Source of the DNA: Physcia stellaris
Taxonomy: Eukaryota > Ascomycota > Lecanoromycetes > Caliciales > Physciaceae
Reading direction: 5' to 3'
Length of the DNA stretch: 64,000 nucleotides
Assembly (NCBI GenBank): GCA_018902385.1
Contig: JABSSW010000068.1
Location: forward strand, 62,001-126,000
Notes under the pieces: generated by a model
Databases searched by the model: none
What the model was told of the DNA's origin: nothing
What the model saw: the letters and a program-made list of their open reading frames with translations, nothing else
Translations under genes and position numbers: made by a program
In this document: positions 1-10,590 of the stretch, one piece after another
Numbering within the stretch: the stretch's first letter is position 1
Layout: each line of letters opens with the position of its first letter

Positions 1-488
1 CCAGACGGGCCCACACTCTATCTTAACGCTACCTTGTACAGACCGTATGGACGTGATCCGCCATGTCGCGAGCGTTACTATCAGGCTTTCGAGTATCTCA
101 TGAAGGAACTCGGTGGTCGACCGCACTGGGCCAAGAATTTCCTGACTGTCACTAAAGACGAGTTCCACAGCATGTACCCTGAGATGGGGGACTGGCTCCG
201 TGTTCGGAAGGAAGTGGATCCCGATGGGATGTTCGTAGGTGATTGGCATAGGAGAAACCTGTTGCCTATCGGCGATAATTCCTCCAGCCTGCCGTTGGAG
301 GAAGAAAAAGGATGACCACAGACATCAGCACAGGAGGCCAGAACTGGAGCGGCCAGATGCCAGTGAAAGGCTTAAGCCCACAGACCAGCGAAGAGAGCTT
401 CGATATTATGCATGGTGCTGAAGCCGAGAAGAGTATCTTATTCCAAGGCTCCGGCGATGCTGAAGAGGAGGAGGAAGAGGAGCTTTGA
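1..488 (+). CDS. ALO1: D-arabinono-1,4-lactone oxidase, C-terminal part (5' truncated by window edge)
   Basis: Frame 1 is open from the first base and encodes the C-terminal ALO domain of the FAD-linked sugar-1,4-lactone oxidases, which make D-erythroascorbate in mitochondrial membranes of fungi. Seen: GRPHWAKNF followed by YPEMGDWLRVRKEVDPDGMF and the terminal VGDWHRRNLLP block, the expected order for this family. The FAD-binding half lies outside the window. The open frame stops at 313-315, but another frame continues directly with GGQNWSGQMP and SEESFDIMHGAEAEKS and an acidic tail ending at 486-488, which reads like the usual C-terminal extension. The switch falls on a five-A run at 305-309; one additional A would join the two. 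The interval is too short for an intron. I therefore give the end as 488; if the sequence is exact, the protein ends at 315. Confidence 0.8.
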
Positions 489-1002
489 GCCATGCATCTC
501 TATTGTTGTTTGGGTAGGATGAATACAGAATGTGGGTAATGATCGTTTCTACTTAGTCCCTATCTATCACTCGTCATGCTGGCTTGGTTCTTTTCCTTTT
601 CCATGAGCCAGGTACTGCTGTTGTGCAGTCCGAGCCCAAGAATCAGATCAGCTACATCACTAAATCCTTGATGACTTCCCGCTATCTCCTCTGATTGGAA
701 CAGGTGTCAATCTCGATCAAGACAGAGTCTCGCTTGGCAGATCGAGGTTGTCCAAAGATAGTGGTGGCAATGGCACGTGACCTGTGACTCATCAGTCTGA
801 AATCGCGTCATGTGACTCACCTTTTCCACATCGCCATTGTACTCAGCACATTCTGTTCGATGTCCATTTGCTTGAGTCACTGCTGTTCAATCATATAAAT
901 TAACCATTTTCTTTCCATATCTGATAGGGGTCTCGAGAATTATTTGGTGTTTTTTCTCTTCCGCTCTTTTCTCTGGTGCTGCTGGGCTCACTTTTTGCCA
1001 CC
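489..1002. other. Intergenic, probable promoter of the 1003 gene
   Basis: No convincing coding region. A pyrimidine-rich stretch (about 945-1000) lies directly before the next start codon, as in many fungal promoters and leaders. A TATA-like 'atataaat' occurs near 893-900. Confidence 0.4.
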
Positions 1003-1344
1003 ATGAGTCGACATAACCGCCGTCGCATACGCAGTGGCCACAAGCCTTCGTGGAACTCCTCCCAGCGAGACAATTTCCAGCTTCCCCCGTCAGACTTCCC
1101 GGATGGTAGATTTGTTCCACCTCCCTTGCAAGCGCATTCCAAAAAAGGCGACTTGACTGCGAAGCACTGGCACAACCGTTACATTGCGTGGCAGAATCGA
1201 GAGAAGAAACAAAAAGAGGAACGCCAAAAGCTCATGGAGGATCGCAAAAGGATATTTGGAGGCGATAGCGACGAAGGAGACGACGAAGATCTTTGCGTCA
1301 AGATGCTGGAGTATTTTAGCGGGTTGGACTACATCGAAGCATGA
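1003..1344 (+). CDS. Small basic hypothetical protein, 113 aa
   Basis: Single-exon ORF. The start at 1003 is chosen because it has a strong context (gccaccATGAG) and follows a pyrimidine-rich leader; an in-frame ATG at 976 lies inside that leader. The N-terminus is Arg/His-rich (MSRHNRRRIRSGHKPSW), followed by a Pro-rich segment (PPSDFPDGRFVPPP), a central HWHNRYIAWQNREKKQKEE helix that is strongly charged, and an acidic cluster GDSDEGDDED before the last 15 residues. No signal peptide or membrane segment is visible. I do not recognise a family. The segment with KHWHNRYIAWQ looks like a conserved motif of fungal orphan proteins, but that is only an impression. A six-A run at 1140-1145 is in frame here. 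Confidence 0.55.
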   Translation: MSRHNRRRIRSGHKPSWNSSQRDNFQLPPSDFPDGRFVPPPLQAHSKKGDLTAKHWHNRYIAWQNREKKQKEERQKLMEDRKRIFGGDSDEGDDEDLCVKMLEYFSGLDYIEA

Positions 1345-2174
1345 GCCAGGAGCCTCTCACATAGGGTGTACTAAAAGTAGGGAGCCAGGCTTGTATGTCC
1401 AATCCGTCGTCCACGGGAACGAATTAGTCCGGATGTGGTCCAAACGCTCGACCATATTTCGGCAGTGGTTGAAGCGCACGATGTCCCAAGCGCTGACACG
1501 CGGCACGCTCAGGCACTTCGCATGATGAAAATCTGGGGTAACGGAGAAACCAACATCTAGAGTATTCACTCTTGAGACGAATCGGGTCACTCCGGTTGAC
1601 AAACTATATCTCTCGTCTGTCCTCTCTTGCCTGATTGGGGCGACCAACTCCTTCAGGAGTCATATAATGCTTAGCTTCCCTGTCAACGCTCTTCCATCGG
1701 ACCCTTGACATCGAATACAGATCCCTACGTAGGAGAAGTCTAGACAAGCATCCAAGCTGCCGGATCCTGCTGCATAAGCCGCGGTCCAGCCTCCGGGTGC
1801 TCCGTATTCTTTCACTTGAAACACAGCGCAACGATTTGACACTACTCTCTTTTCCCACGCTTAATCTACTTGGATTATCCACTCAAAGAGTCAAGAGCGT
1901 CATCTTGCGTCGATGCGTTCAACCGTTATTTGCATGCGATCTGGAAACAGATCTTTTTTTCTTCACACGCGACCCTCGGATACAGCACAATGCTGGCTTT
2001 AATGCTGGGTCGACCACGGACAGTGGCGGACTACATCACCATCGGAAGCGGAAATTTACACGAAACTTGCCACATGTACGCTAGCAGCCACGCAGAACCT
2101 CCAGATATTTATTGTTCCTCGTTGCAGCAACATTTTGCCCGTCTGATATCCGTGAACAAAGCCATCTCAAGACG
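1345..2174. other. Intergenic, no gene supported
   Basis: Short overlapping ORFs on both strands have no recognisable domains and poor start contexts. The part next to 2175 is the likely promoter of the chromate transporter. Confidence 0.35.
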
Positions 2175-3973
2175 ATGAAGATATGGACCCGTTACAAGGA
2201 TGTCTTCATGGCCAATTGGCACGTGGGCTTCACTGCCTGGGGCGGCCCAGCAGTACAGTTCCAAACAGTGAGCATCCAGATTTTACTGAGCCTTACAAGC
2301 GAATGCTAACTGCATCATAGTTTCACGAAAGATTCGTCAAAAAACTTGGCTGGATCGATGAATCCACTGTAAGACTCTCACTCCTAGATGGATGAACCCA
2401 ACTTGGAATATATACATATCTTTATGTCGGGCTTGATGGCTCCGAGGGAGGCTACGCACCTCTGTCGACCCGAAGCGCACTCTCTCCTTAGCCTAGGTCA
2501 TAAGACATAGAGCAAGCGCTGATGAGATGAGTAGTATCAACAAGTCTTTGCAATTAGTCAATCGCTGCCTGGTTCAGCGAGTACGAAAATGTTATTTTGT
2601 ATCAACACCATTCATAGCGGGTTCATTGGAGGCTTTCTCGCATTTTGCATGTTCTGGTATGTGCCACTGTGGGTTTACCCTAAATGATTCACGTAGCTAA
2701 TAATTTGCGCAGTCTTCCTGGTGCTATTGGCATGTACGGTTTGAGCGTTGGAGTTTCACGGATCGGTTCAACTCTTCCAAGCCCGGTGTATGCTTTACTT
2801 TCAGGGCTTAATGCGGCAACAGTGGGAATTATTGCCCTCGCTGCAGTTCGCCTTTCTGAGCGGGCCATCACAGACAAGCTCACACGTTTCCTTGTATATC
2901 TTGGTGGCGTGCTGGGAATGCTTTACACAGCCCTATGGTATTACCCAGTGATTATGGTTGGTGCCGGTGTTACTAGTTTGTTATGGGATCGACGTTACCC
3001 ACACAATCTGGCCAATGCCTTGATATGGCTTTTCAAGAAACTACGGCCAGCACGACGGCCAAGAGGTTCGGCAAAGCAGCATATAGCAAGAGACGTTGAG
3101 GAAGGATTGGATGTAGAACACCCATGGCCACTTTATGGTGTTGACAAGCCTCTACCACCACCACCTCCAGCATATTCCCTTCGAGATAGCTACATATCAA
3201 ATTCTGCTTGCTCCAGTTACTTGACGCCGATTCCTCCGCCACCAACGCCAGCGGTTCGAGAAAAAGCCGAATCGCCGTCTTCCAAAGCTGGTCAATTCTC
3301 ATCGATGTCATGGCAGCTCGGAACGTCCATTATTGCTGTTTTCCTCGCCACTTTCGCCCTCACAATAGCGTTCCACATAATATCAGGCCGACCTTCACGC
3401 TCTTTTTCGATTTTCTCTTCTTTCTACCTAGCTGGCACTATCATCTTCGGCGGTGGGCCCGTAGTAATTCCACTTCTCCGCGAATACATTGTCACCCCTG
3501 GATGGGTGTCTCCGCGCGACTTTCTCCTCGGACTTGCCATCATCCAAGCATTCCCTGGTCCGAACTTCAACTTCGCCGTCTACCTCGGCTCGCTCGCTGT
3601 CGCTGGGACAAACGTTCCATCTTACCTTGGCGCATTGATAGCTTTCATCGCCATGTACGCTCCTGGACTTTTCATAGTAGTAGGCTTCATGGGTCTATGG
3701 AGTCTTCTACGTAATCGGGCCTGGTTCCTGTCAATCCTGAGAGGCGTCAACGCAGCGGCTGTGGGGCTTGTTTTCACCGCTGTGTATAAATTATGGCAGA
3801 TTGGACGCTTGACTGCTACGGTGCAAGGGGAGCCGCTTGGGACTGATCCTTGGCTTGTGGCCATAACGGGCACTGCCTTCGTGGGTGGCGCTTGGTTCAA
3901 GATAAGTCCACCAGTGGCTATTTTACTGGGTGGAGCTATGGGCGTGGCGCGGTGGGCTCTCGTCGTCCACTGA
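2175..3973 (+). CDS. Chromate ion transporter (CHR family), two-domain, 507 aa
   Basis: Four exons: 2175-2267, 2321-2368, 2535-2656, 2713-3973, all with GT-AG introns in consistent phase (intron 1 has a gctaac branch site). The product is an integral membrane protein of the CHR family (PF02417), which in fungi and bacteria moves chromate/sulfate-type anions across the plasma membrane. Both CHR domains show their signatures: GFTAWGGPAVQFQ, then FAISQSLPGSASTKM and LPGAIGMYGLSVGVSRIG in the N-terminal half; IIFGGGPVVIPLLREY and AIIQAFPGPNFNFAVYLGS in the C-terminal half. A soluble Pro-rich linker (PLPPPPPAYS, PIPPPPTPA) lies between them, roughly residues 220-290. The start at 2175 is the first Met before the GG motif and matches the short N-terminus usual for the family. 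Intron 2 (166 nt) is the longest. Confidence 0.9.
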
Positions 3974-4669
3974 CTCTCAACTACAGAACACTACTTACAG
4001 CTAATATGTACATACTCAAATCCTACCCAAAAGTTACAATCATCCACAAAAACTCGGTTTCGGAGGCGAAGATTTCCAAGGCACGACTTGTACCGGTGAA
4101 GATTCATCATGCTCAAAGCTCGGCTGAGCTTGACTTGAGTGAATGCAGAATAGTCCTCCCAAGGCTGATTCTGGATCTGATATCTTGCACAGGGTATAAA
4201 GCCTGGAGAGGGAAAGAGATGGGGTGTGTGAGTCTACCATGGGCCGTGCTTGAGCTCGCTTTGGTGGCTGAGGAGGACTTGAAAGAGATGCGCGACGGGG
4301 ATACTGATATATATGGTAAACTAGAATACTATTCAGTATCAGGGCAGGCAGTTTGATGTCCCAGCTCAACAACTCTCTGCCTGAATTTTGGTGAGTTATT
4401 TGTACATACTCCGGTCATCATCAGACAATCTATACACTTTCTCTATGGACTATGGGTACAAGCCACCCGCTACCACACGATATTCGTTGCTTGGGGCACC
4501 AAGCTCATCATAGCTTCTAGGATGGCTCTTTTCCCCATTTGTATCTTTTTCTTTTTGCACGAAGCTCTATACTTCTTACCCTCCCCCTTTTTCGAATCCT
4601 CAGTACCATTCAGTAAGTCTCCATTTCAGACCGCGTTATTAGAAAGCATTTTTTGTAAGGCTATTTCCA
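3974..4669. other. Intergenic, no gene supported
   Basis: Contains 3' flank of the transporter and short ORFs only; a C/T-rich stretch at 4535-4600. Nothing recognised. Confidence 0.35.
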
Positions 4670-5304
4670 ATGACTACCCCAAAGCAGCTCCTGAAACCAC
4701 GATTACAACAGTCTAGAACCAAAAGGATGACATTAAAGACCAGATCTGTCACCCCTTCGAGCCAACAAAATGCGATTAACCTGATCCCGCCAGAATAGCT
4801 CCCAACTACAGCAGCGCCTTCTACAGACCGACGGTTCTCCAGTGCGACGACCATCCCAGCACGAATAGACCTACCTACATCTGGTACCTATCAATCAAAT
4901 CCCGACGCCTGTCTCTATTGTCGCAAGTAAGGTCGATCTGTTAGCACTAACCAAGACCCGTTGGTACACTCAGCAAGCACCACGACAACTGATACAGAAA
5001 TCCTGATGATTTCTTGTCCCAAGCATTTTACTGTACGCCTGAGTGCGCAAGATTTGAACTATCCAAACCATTTGACCTTTGCGATTCCATCGCGAGCAAT
5101 CTTCCACAACCATCAGACTTAGCTTCTTCCCAGCCGGAAAAGCACAACCCGAGTCTATGCTATGCAGCAATACCACTCCCGAAAATCGATCAGACTCCAA
5201 GGTCTCAGACGCATCTTCCAACAGTGGTCAAGCCCAAGGGTGTCGTCGGGTATACAATCGTAACAGCGAGAAGACCACCGAACGCGTTGCACGACGACAC
5301 CTAG
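4670..5304 (+). pseudogene. Cys-rich (zinc-ribbon-like) gene with one in-frame stop
   Basis: Two exons can be built: 4670-4926 and 4998-5304, joined by a GT-AG intron (gtaagg ... gatacag, 71 nt, with a ctaac branch site). Across the splice the product reads CLYCRKNPDDFLSQAFYCTP followed by EC, a C-x2-C ... C-x3-C arrangement like small fungal zinc-finger proteins that bind Zn through two Cys pairs. Upstream, the frame is open back to ATG 4670 with a basic, Ser/Thr-rich N-terminus except for one TAG at 4796-4798 (a single C-to-T change from CAG would explain it). Downstream, a further Cys-rich stretch lies in another frame near 5325-5381. It could be a recently inactivated gene, a sequencing error, or a longer gene with an exon I have not found. 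Function not assigned. Confidence 0.35.
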
Positions 5305-7249
5305 CCGAACCAGAGTTTCGCTGCCCACGGGCGGGATATAAGACGCATCCTAGCAAGTGCTCACCCACGTGTGGGTCCTGAAGATGAATACAACCAAGCC
5401 CCGTAGAACAATTTTGATGTAAGAGCACTCTGACTGGTTCTCCCTGCTGCACCCCGGTTCGGAAGATTGGGCGCAAATGGAAACGTGAAAAGCGGATATA
5501 TTGTTCTTTTGGTCCCATCTCGAAGATCTACGTACCAGTAAACCCTGCCCTACACCGGCTCTGGCGTTGACTATGGTTCTCTCTGTTTCTGGTCGGCTTG
5601 GTGCCATTCCACCCTTCTTCCCACGCAGCCCGAAAAAGCGCTCTCAGTGACTCATCGGCCATCGATATCACCCTTTCCCCCCAGTTTCCAAAAAGAAAAA
5701 AGAAGAAAAAAAACAAGCAATCATCTCAACGCCCCCCCCCCGTCCTCACAAATCGCTTTCGCTAAAATAAACAAGGCAGGACGGTCCACACCCAGTCATC
5801 CCTCGCCCCCTACCGCGTCTCCGAAAACCACCCTGATCCTCCGCCCCGCCCAGACGCACCTCAAGCCAGGTCTCAACCATGATGGTCCGTCGCCAGAACC
5901 CGGCTTTTGGGCACTGCGTGGCGAACGACTACTATAGATACGATTTTCGATGCTGGGTACGGGGGTCACAGTAGGCGGCGGGCGGAGGACAGAGGGGTGA
6001 GGTTGCGCGGGTGTTGACCTTGGAAGTTGGAAAATTGGGAGGGGGAGGAGGAAAAGGTACGGTGGTACTGATACCGGCAGGATGGTCGCTTCTGTCAGCA
6101 GATCGCGCGGGAACGGGGACAAGCTGCGGAATCAACACCCGATTGTTTATTTTTCCTGCTTCTAATCCTGGCCCTGGCTATGTACCGGGGATTGAAAATG
6201 CAGCTGCACCTAGCTTGGGGAATTGAAGTGGACAAGGGACAAGGGACTACGAACCGCCTGCAAGGGCCCACGGCTAGTGGGCTAGATCTCGTGCCCAAGA
6301 AAACCTTCGAAGCGTTCTGGAACTCAATAGTGAAAGATGAGCGGTTGCGATCCCGATCCCGTATCAGGTGGAGTGGAACGCGGGGGTTCGGGAGTCGTTA
6401 GTAAGATTGGAAAGGGAGATGTGAGTTCTTGGGATGTTTTGGGGGGATTGTATGGTAAGTGAGATTGGATAGGAAGGGTAATTGATACTGTTAGGATACT
6501 TACTTAGGCTGTTTAGTGATACGAGGAGGGGATGTCTGGCGGCTTTGGGGATGAGGGTTTGGATGCGTTGGTTTTTGGGTGCAGTGTCGTCGTTTCCATC
6601 TTATAGTAATGTATAATTGCATATGGCGGGTTCTTGATGTTGGGCAGGGTTCGCTATTTGTGGAAGAAGACTTTGGCTTTGTTTCCGCTCTTTGAGTTTG
6701 GGCGCTAAATTTGGTGCTTTTGATACTCGTTCTTTTGTGAAAAGAAGGTGGAATAATGGTTAGACTGCTCGTTTGCTAGTAGTTAACGTCGGCATACAGA
6801 GAGGGCATGGTTGAGGATATAGTCTGCAGAGTCATGTAGAACAGTCACAATTGTATGGTAAAGCGACAGCGCGGATTTGGATAATTCTGATGAATTCATG
6901 CTATTGCAAAATACCAATGTTGCTAAGACTAGCTTTTCTGAAAGAAACCGCCAGCCACCAAGCTTGTCCGGCAGCTTCTTCCCCGTTTTGTATCAAGAAT
7001 GCTGGGTAATGTTAGCGATGCGTTGCCTTATGAATAGAGAAGCGGTAGAAAGTACCGATATCGAAAAGTGATGTTGGCATTGGCCGTGTGGAAACCTGGA
7101 TGATGGATTGCCATAGTCTCAGAGAGCGGCCTTTTCTGGAAGCGAACCGACAAGAAACAAAATAAAGCAATGATGAAACAGAAAAGCAAACTGCGTGGCC
7201 GTCACTTCGTGAGTCTCCCCGCTCGCAGCTGGATAACACCGAGCTGCTC
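5305..7249. other. Long intergenic region, no supported gene
   Basis: Many short overlapping ORFs. Two stretches look faintly protein-like but cannot be joined into a model: a plus-strand start at 5882 (MVRRQNPAFGHCVANDYYRY) with a stop shortly after, and a plus-strand tail ending at 6401 (TFEAFWNSIVKDERLRSRSR). C-rich and A-rich tracts occur at 5690-5740. The 3' end of Argonaute borders the right side. Confidence 0.3.
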
Positions 7250-10200
7250 TTAGATGTAAAACATAGTGTCGACAAGCGGTTGCCTGTATTCACCTTCGTG
7301 TATTGATCGAGTCCAGGGCGATTTCGTTTCGTCGTACTCGGCTTCAGCATTTCTTCCGTCGGGCCAAATCGTCAGGTCCTTGTAGAGATACTGCTTGCCT
7401 CGTTCGCAAGCAAGATCCGCGTATCGGGCTGGTGGTGCCACCGAGATTGACCGCGTGGCACGGCCAAACGTGTAACAGAGATCGTAAGTCTGGAATTCAT
7501 CAAAGTATTAGCGAAGCCGTGTAAGGCTAGTGGTAAGGAGGTGGAGCTGGCAGGACTGACTATGGTTTCGAGCTGCTTTGCACCCATGTCTTTGAAGTCG
7601 TTGCGGAGTACGACATAATGTGCTGGTCTGGCAGTACCTTTGAGGCAATCATGTGCTTGAAGAAAGAAATCCCAACCGTTCTCCATCGTAATGCCCCTAT
7701 CTACTTCTCGTCAGTGTTTTCAACACAAATCTGACTAAGTGGACATACCGACAACTGTACCGGGCTGAGGGTTCGCATTTCCAGACTTTGAGTTGTACGT
7801 GTAGTCTGTCTCCTTGAGTGCAGTAGGGTAGAAGCGTGTGTGATGACGCTTGCCAACGATGATAAAGGCAACTTGCACCGAGACCTTGCCCATTTTCTCA
7901 CAAGCCTTGTAGAATACTGGGACTTCTGCAGAAAGAACTTGCTCATACTGTGACTCCGAGACACCGTCACGATAGACTAGGATTCTTTCCGGCAGGGATC
8001 CGTTCTTGCTATTCCACAGCTGCAAACGTTCAATCAACATTGGCTCGAGTATACCTTCGTTCATAATTTCATCAGCTCCTTTGCGTTGACGACTTTGGGT
8101 CCGCAAAGAAGCAGGCCACTGGGCCAGATGCTTATCAACGCTGCCGACAACAGCCGCGATGGAAGGACCATTCTTGATCTGCCCGGGTGAGGGATGAACA
8201 ACATCCATGCCAACAACCATCGTGGTACCCTTCTGTAGGAAACCAAGTCGATCAGTCGGCAACAGATGATTGATGCCACCCAGCTTCAAATTGAACTTGA
8301 GAGCCAGATTAGCAATGTGCTGTGACGACGGAATCGGGCTATCTCTGCTTATAAATCCCGAAAGTATGGTGTGAACGGTGTGAATGCCAAACTTGAGATC
8401 GGCAAAAAATTTGATCCGTGAATAGACGTAAGCATCCTTTTTGTCAAGAAAAACCAGGAGTACTTTGACAGATGTCTGCTTGATTTCCGCAAGCTTGCTC
8501 ACAATGCGAGAGTCAATATCGTCCTGTTCACATCGTCAGTACCAACCTGTTGTTTGTATGTCGAAGCGCGATGGATAACATACCCAGTCATTATTGAGCT
8601 CCACGATGAAACCTCCACGTGGCCCCGTGTAATCGGGGATTTTGAAGCCATGGATGCCCATGATTTTCCGAAATTCTGCGATTGTCTCTGGTCTTACCGA
8701 CAATTGCGATGGTGGGTTGTTTAGAGGCGTTTTCACGGCGAGGAACGCCCAATTGGAGATATCACGTGTCTGTTGGAAAGAAGACCCTCTAAGATTCCAT
8801 TTGCCATTAGTCGCGTTCATCGGTTTCTGTTTTGAGTAAACGATTCCCGGTTCCTTCAGCTTTCTACCTTCCACAACAATCATATTGTTGTCAATCTCAA
8901 GACCGAATTCGAAGAGTCGTGCTCTGCTCGCTCCCAGTCCAAGGACTTTGCCGGCGCCGCCACTGTCGACAATGCGGCGAGCACTTTCGGCTGGCGCCAA
9001 GGCTGCAAACTTAAGCATTGCACTGGTTTGTGCTGACGAAAGCTTTTTCCCGTATGGCTGTCCTGGTACTAATTGGCATTCCTCGGCAGGAAGCCAACAA
9101 GGAACATGCCTCCCGCCAACATTACTGGTACCTGCTAAGATAAGCGGCAGGTCTGGTTTCGCCAGTCTTTTGCCTTTGCGATACTTGACCTCGAAATATG
9201 TGGCAATACTGACTCTTTTGGTACTGAACTCGCTTTCGTGAACATCAATCATTGCCTCTTTTGCACTGAGCGTTTCCCCAGTGATAGGGTGTCGCACAAA
9301 ACCTTCGATTTGCTTGAATCTTGTCGAACCTAAGTAGCTCGTGCTGATCCGGCGTTTCATAAGAAATGCCTCTGCGGCGAAGGTGCTCTCGCCGAAAAGT
9401 GCCATCAGAAGGTCTACAGGCCCGTCGTGGAAGAACGCAGAGGTGCAAACATTGATATTCAGTAGTAGCCGACCAACAGAAGTGCGCACACTAGAATAAT
9501 AACCTTTGATGGCTATGAGACCAGGAGCCAGTGATATCGCTTCCCCACCTTTCAATGGATAAAACTTGCTGTTCCGAGCGCCTGAGAAGACACTGGTGTC
9601 ATTCGATGGGTGTTCCTTGATGAGGGTATTTAGTGTGGTTATTGCGACCTCCTTATTGAAACTTGTCTTGGTGAAGGGTGCATTCAAGTATTCCATCAGC
9701 GCCCCCATGGTGATAATGTTGGCAAATTCAAGTTTGACTGCGTATACAGGAGCGTCTTCTCCAGCGATCATCTCGCCTTCGTTCTATTAAAAGCCCAGTG
9801 TCAGTAGAAGAGAAGATGTTACACTAGCGGGGTGGTTTGAAGAAATTTTAGACCTAAAAAACGCACCCTATAATGGACGTTGAATATTCTGAAATACTTG
9901 AATTCCTGGGTTTTTTCATCCACCAGCTTTCTCTCAAGTTGTAACTCTGTGGTTGTCACAATGGATCCTGAGAAGTCTGTTGCAGGGCTGGGACGAACTG
10001 TGCTGAAGAAAGGATCCTCAAGGAGGAGTTTGATGATACGCGGCATTTTGCGCTTTTGCTTGTCGCTGAGATTTCCCACGGAGACGAGATAGCGGAAGAG
10101 TTGTGCTTTCGGGTTGAATCGTATCTGGAAGTAGTTCGTGCGAAGACGAATTGTTGGTCCAGATACGTACTCGGGGCGGGGTGGATAATTCTGTTCACGG

Positions 10201-10484
10201 ATGCTCAGAGTAGCCATTTTGTTCTCTAAAGAATTATACATCGCTTCATCCTCCTTCTGGTGAATGTCGGCAGATGCAATAGCGCGCTCATTGTTACTAA
10301 AGTCAATAGATATCATCAGCTTCTGCTCGCGTACTGTGTTCGTGTGCTGGACTTACCGGAAGACAAAGGTATCTGGCTGGTTTCTAACAACGGAAAATCC
10401 AGTATCCAAGCCGTTTGTATCTCGTAATTTGTGGCCATCGTGGTTGGCGGGACCTCGCCCATTGCCCTGTGTCCGTTGTGCCAT
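7250..10484 (-). CDS. Argonaute (QDE-2/AGO type), 970 aa
   Basis: Six exons (minus strand): 10484-10357, 10296-9867, 9783-8584, 8523-7749, 7700-7561, 7489-7250. All introns have GT-AG ends in matching phases and total exactly 971 codons. Argonautes bind small RNAs and cleave complementary RNA; in fungi they act in quelling-type silencing of transposons and viruses. Visible domains: N/L1 about residues 45-290, PAZ about 300-430, MID and PIWI about 560-960. The PIWI domain has VVGMDVVHPSPG (catalytic Asp about 693), a Glu in the GADEIMNEG segment (about 738), LVYRDGVSESQ (Asp about 772) and PPARYADLACER (Asp about 916), so the slicer tetrad looks like D-E-D-D and intact. HHTRFYP and the TVVDRGIT segment, split by intron 4, are also as expected. 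The start is the first ATG after a 5'UTR intron, with a stop codon just upstream of that intron. Confidence 0.95.
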
Positions 10485-10537
10485 TGTCACGTTCGGAGAC
10501 TCGGATGGATCCTTGATTGGTTTGGCAAGCTCACTGG

Positions 10538-10590
10538 CTAGGAGAAGTCAGTATGTCGGAGCAAGGCCATAAGCGAATTTCAAGTCTTAC
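10538..10590 (-). other. 5'UTR intron of the Argonaute gene
   Basis: On the minus strand this 53-nt segment starts with gtaagact, has a tactgact branch site and ends ctcctag, 54 nt upstream of the Argonaute ATG. The sequence before the intron carries a stop codon in the downstream frame, so the intron appears to lie in the leader rather than between coding exons. Confidence 0.55.

Noticed and set aside
3850-4356. 168-codon frame overlapping the transporter 3' end
   Set aside because: Overlaps the transporter coding exon in another frame and has no recognisable domain beyond it.
5882-6401. Possible small gene with MVRRQNPAFGHCVANDYYRY start and ERLRSRSR tail
   Set aside because: The two pieces are in different frames and no credible intron joins them.
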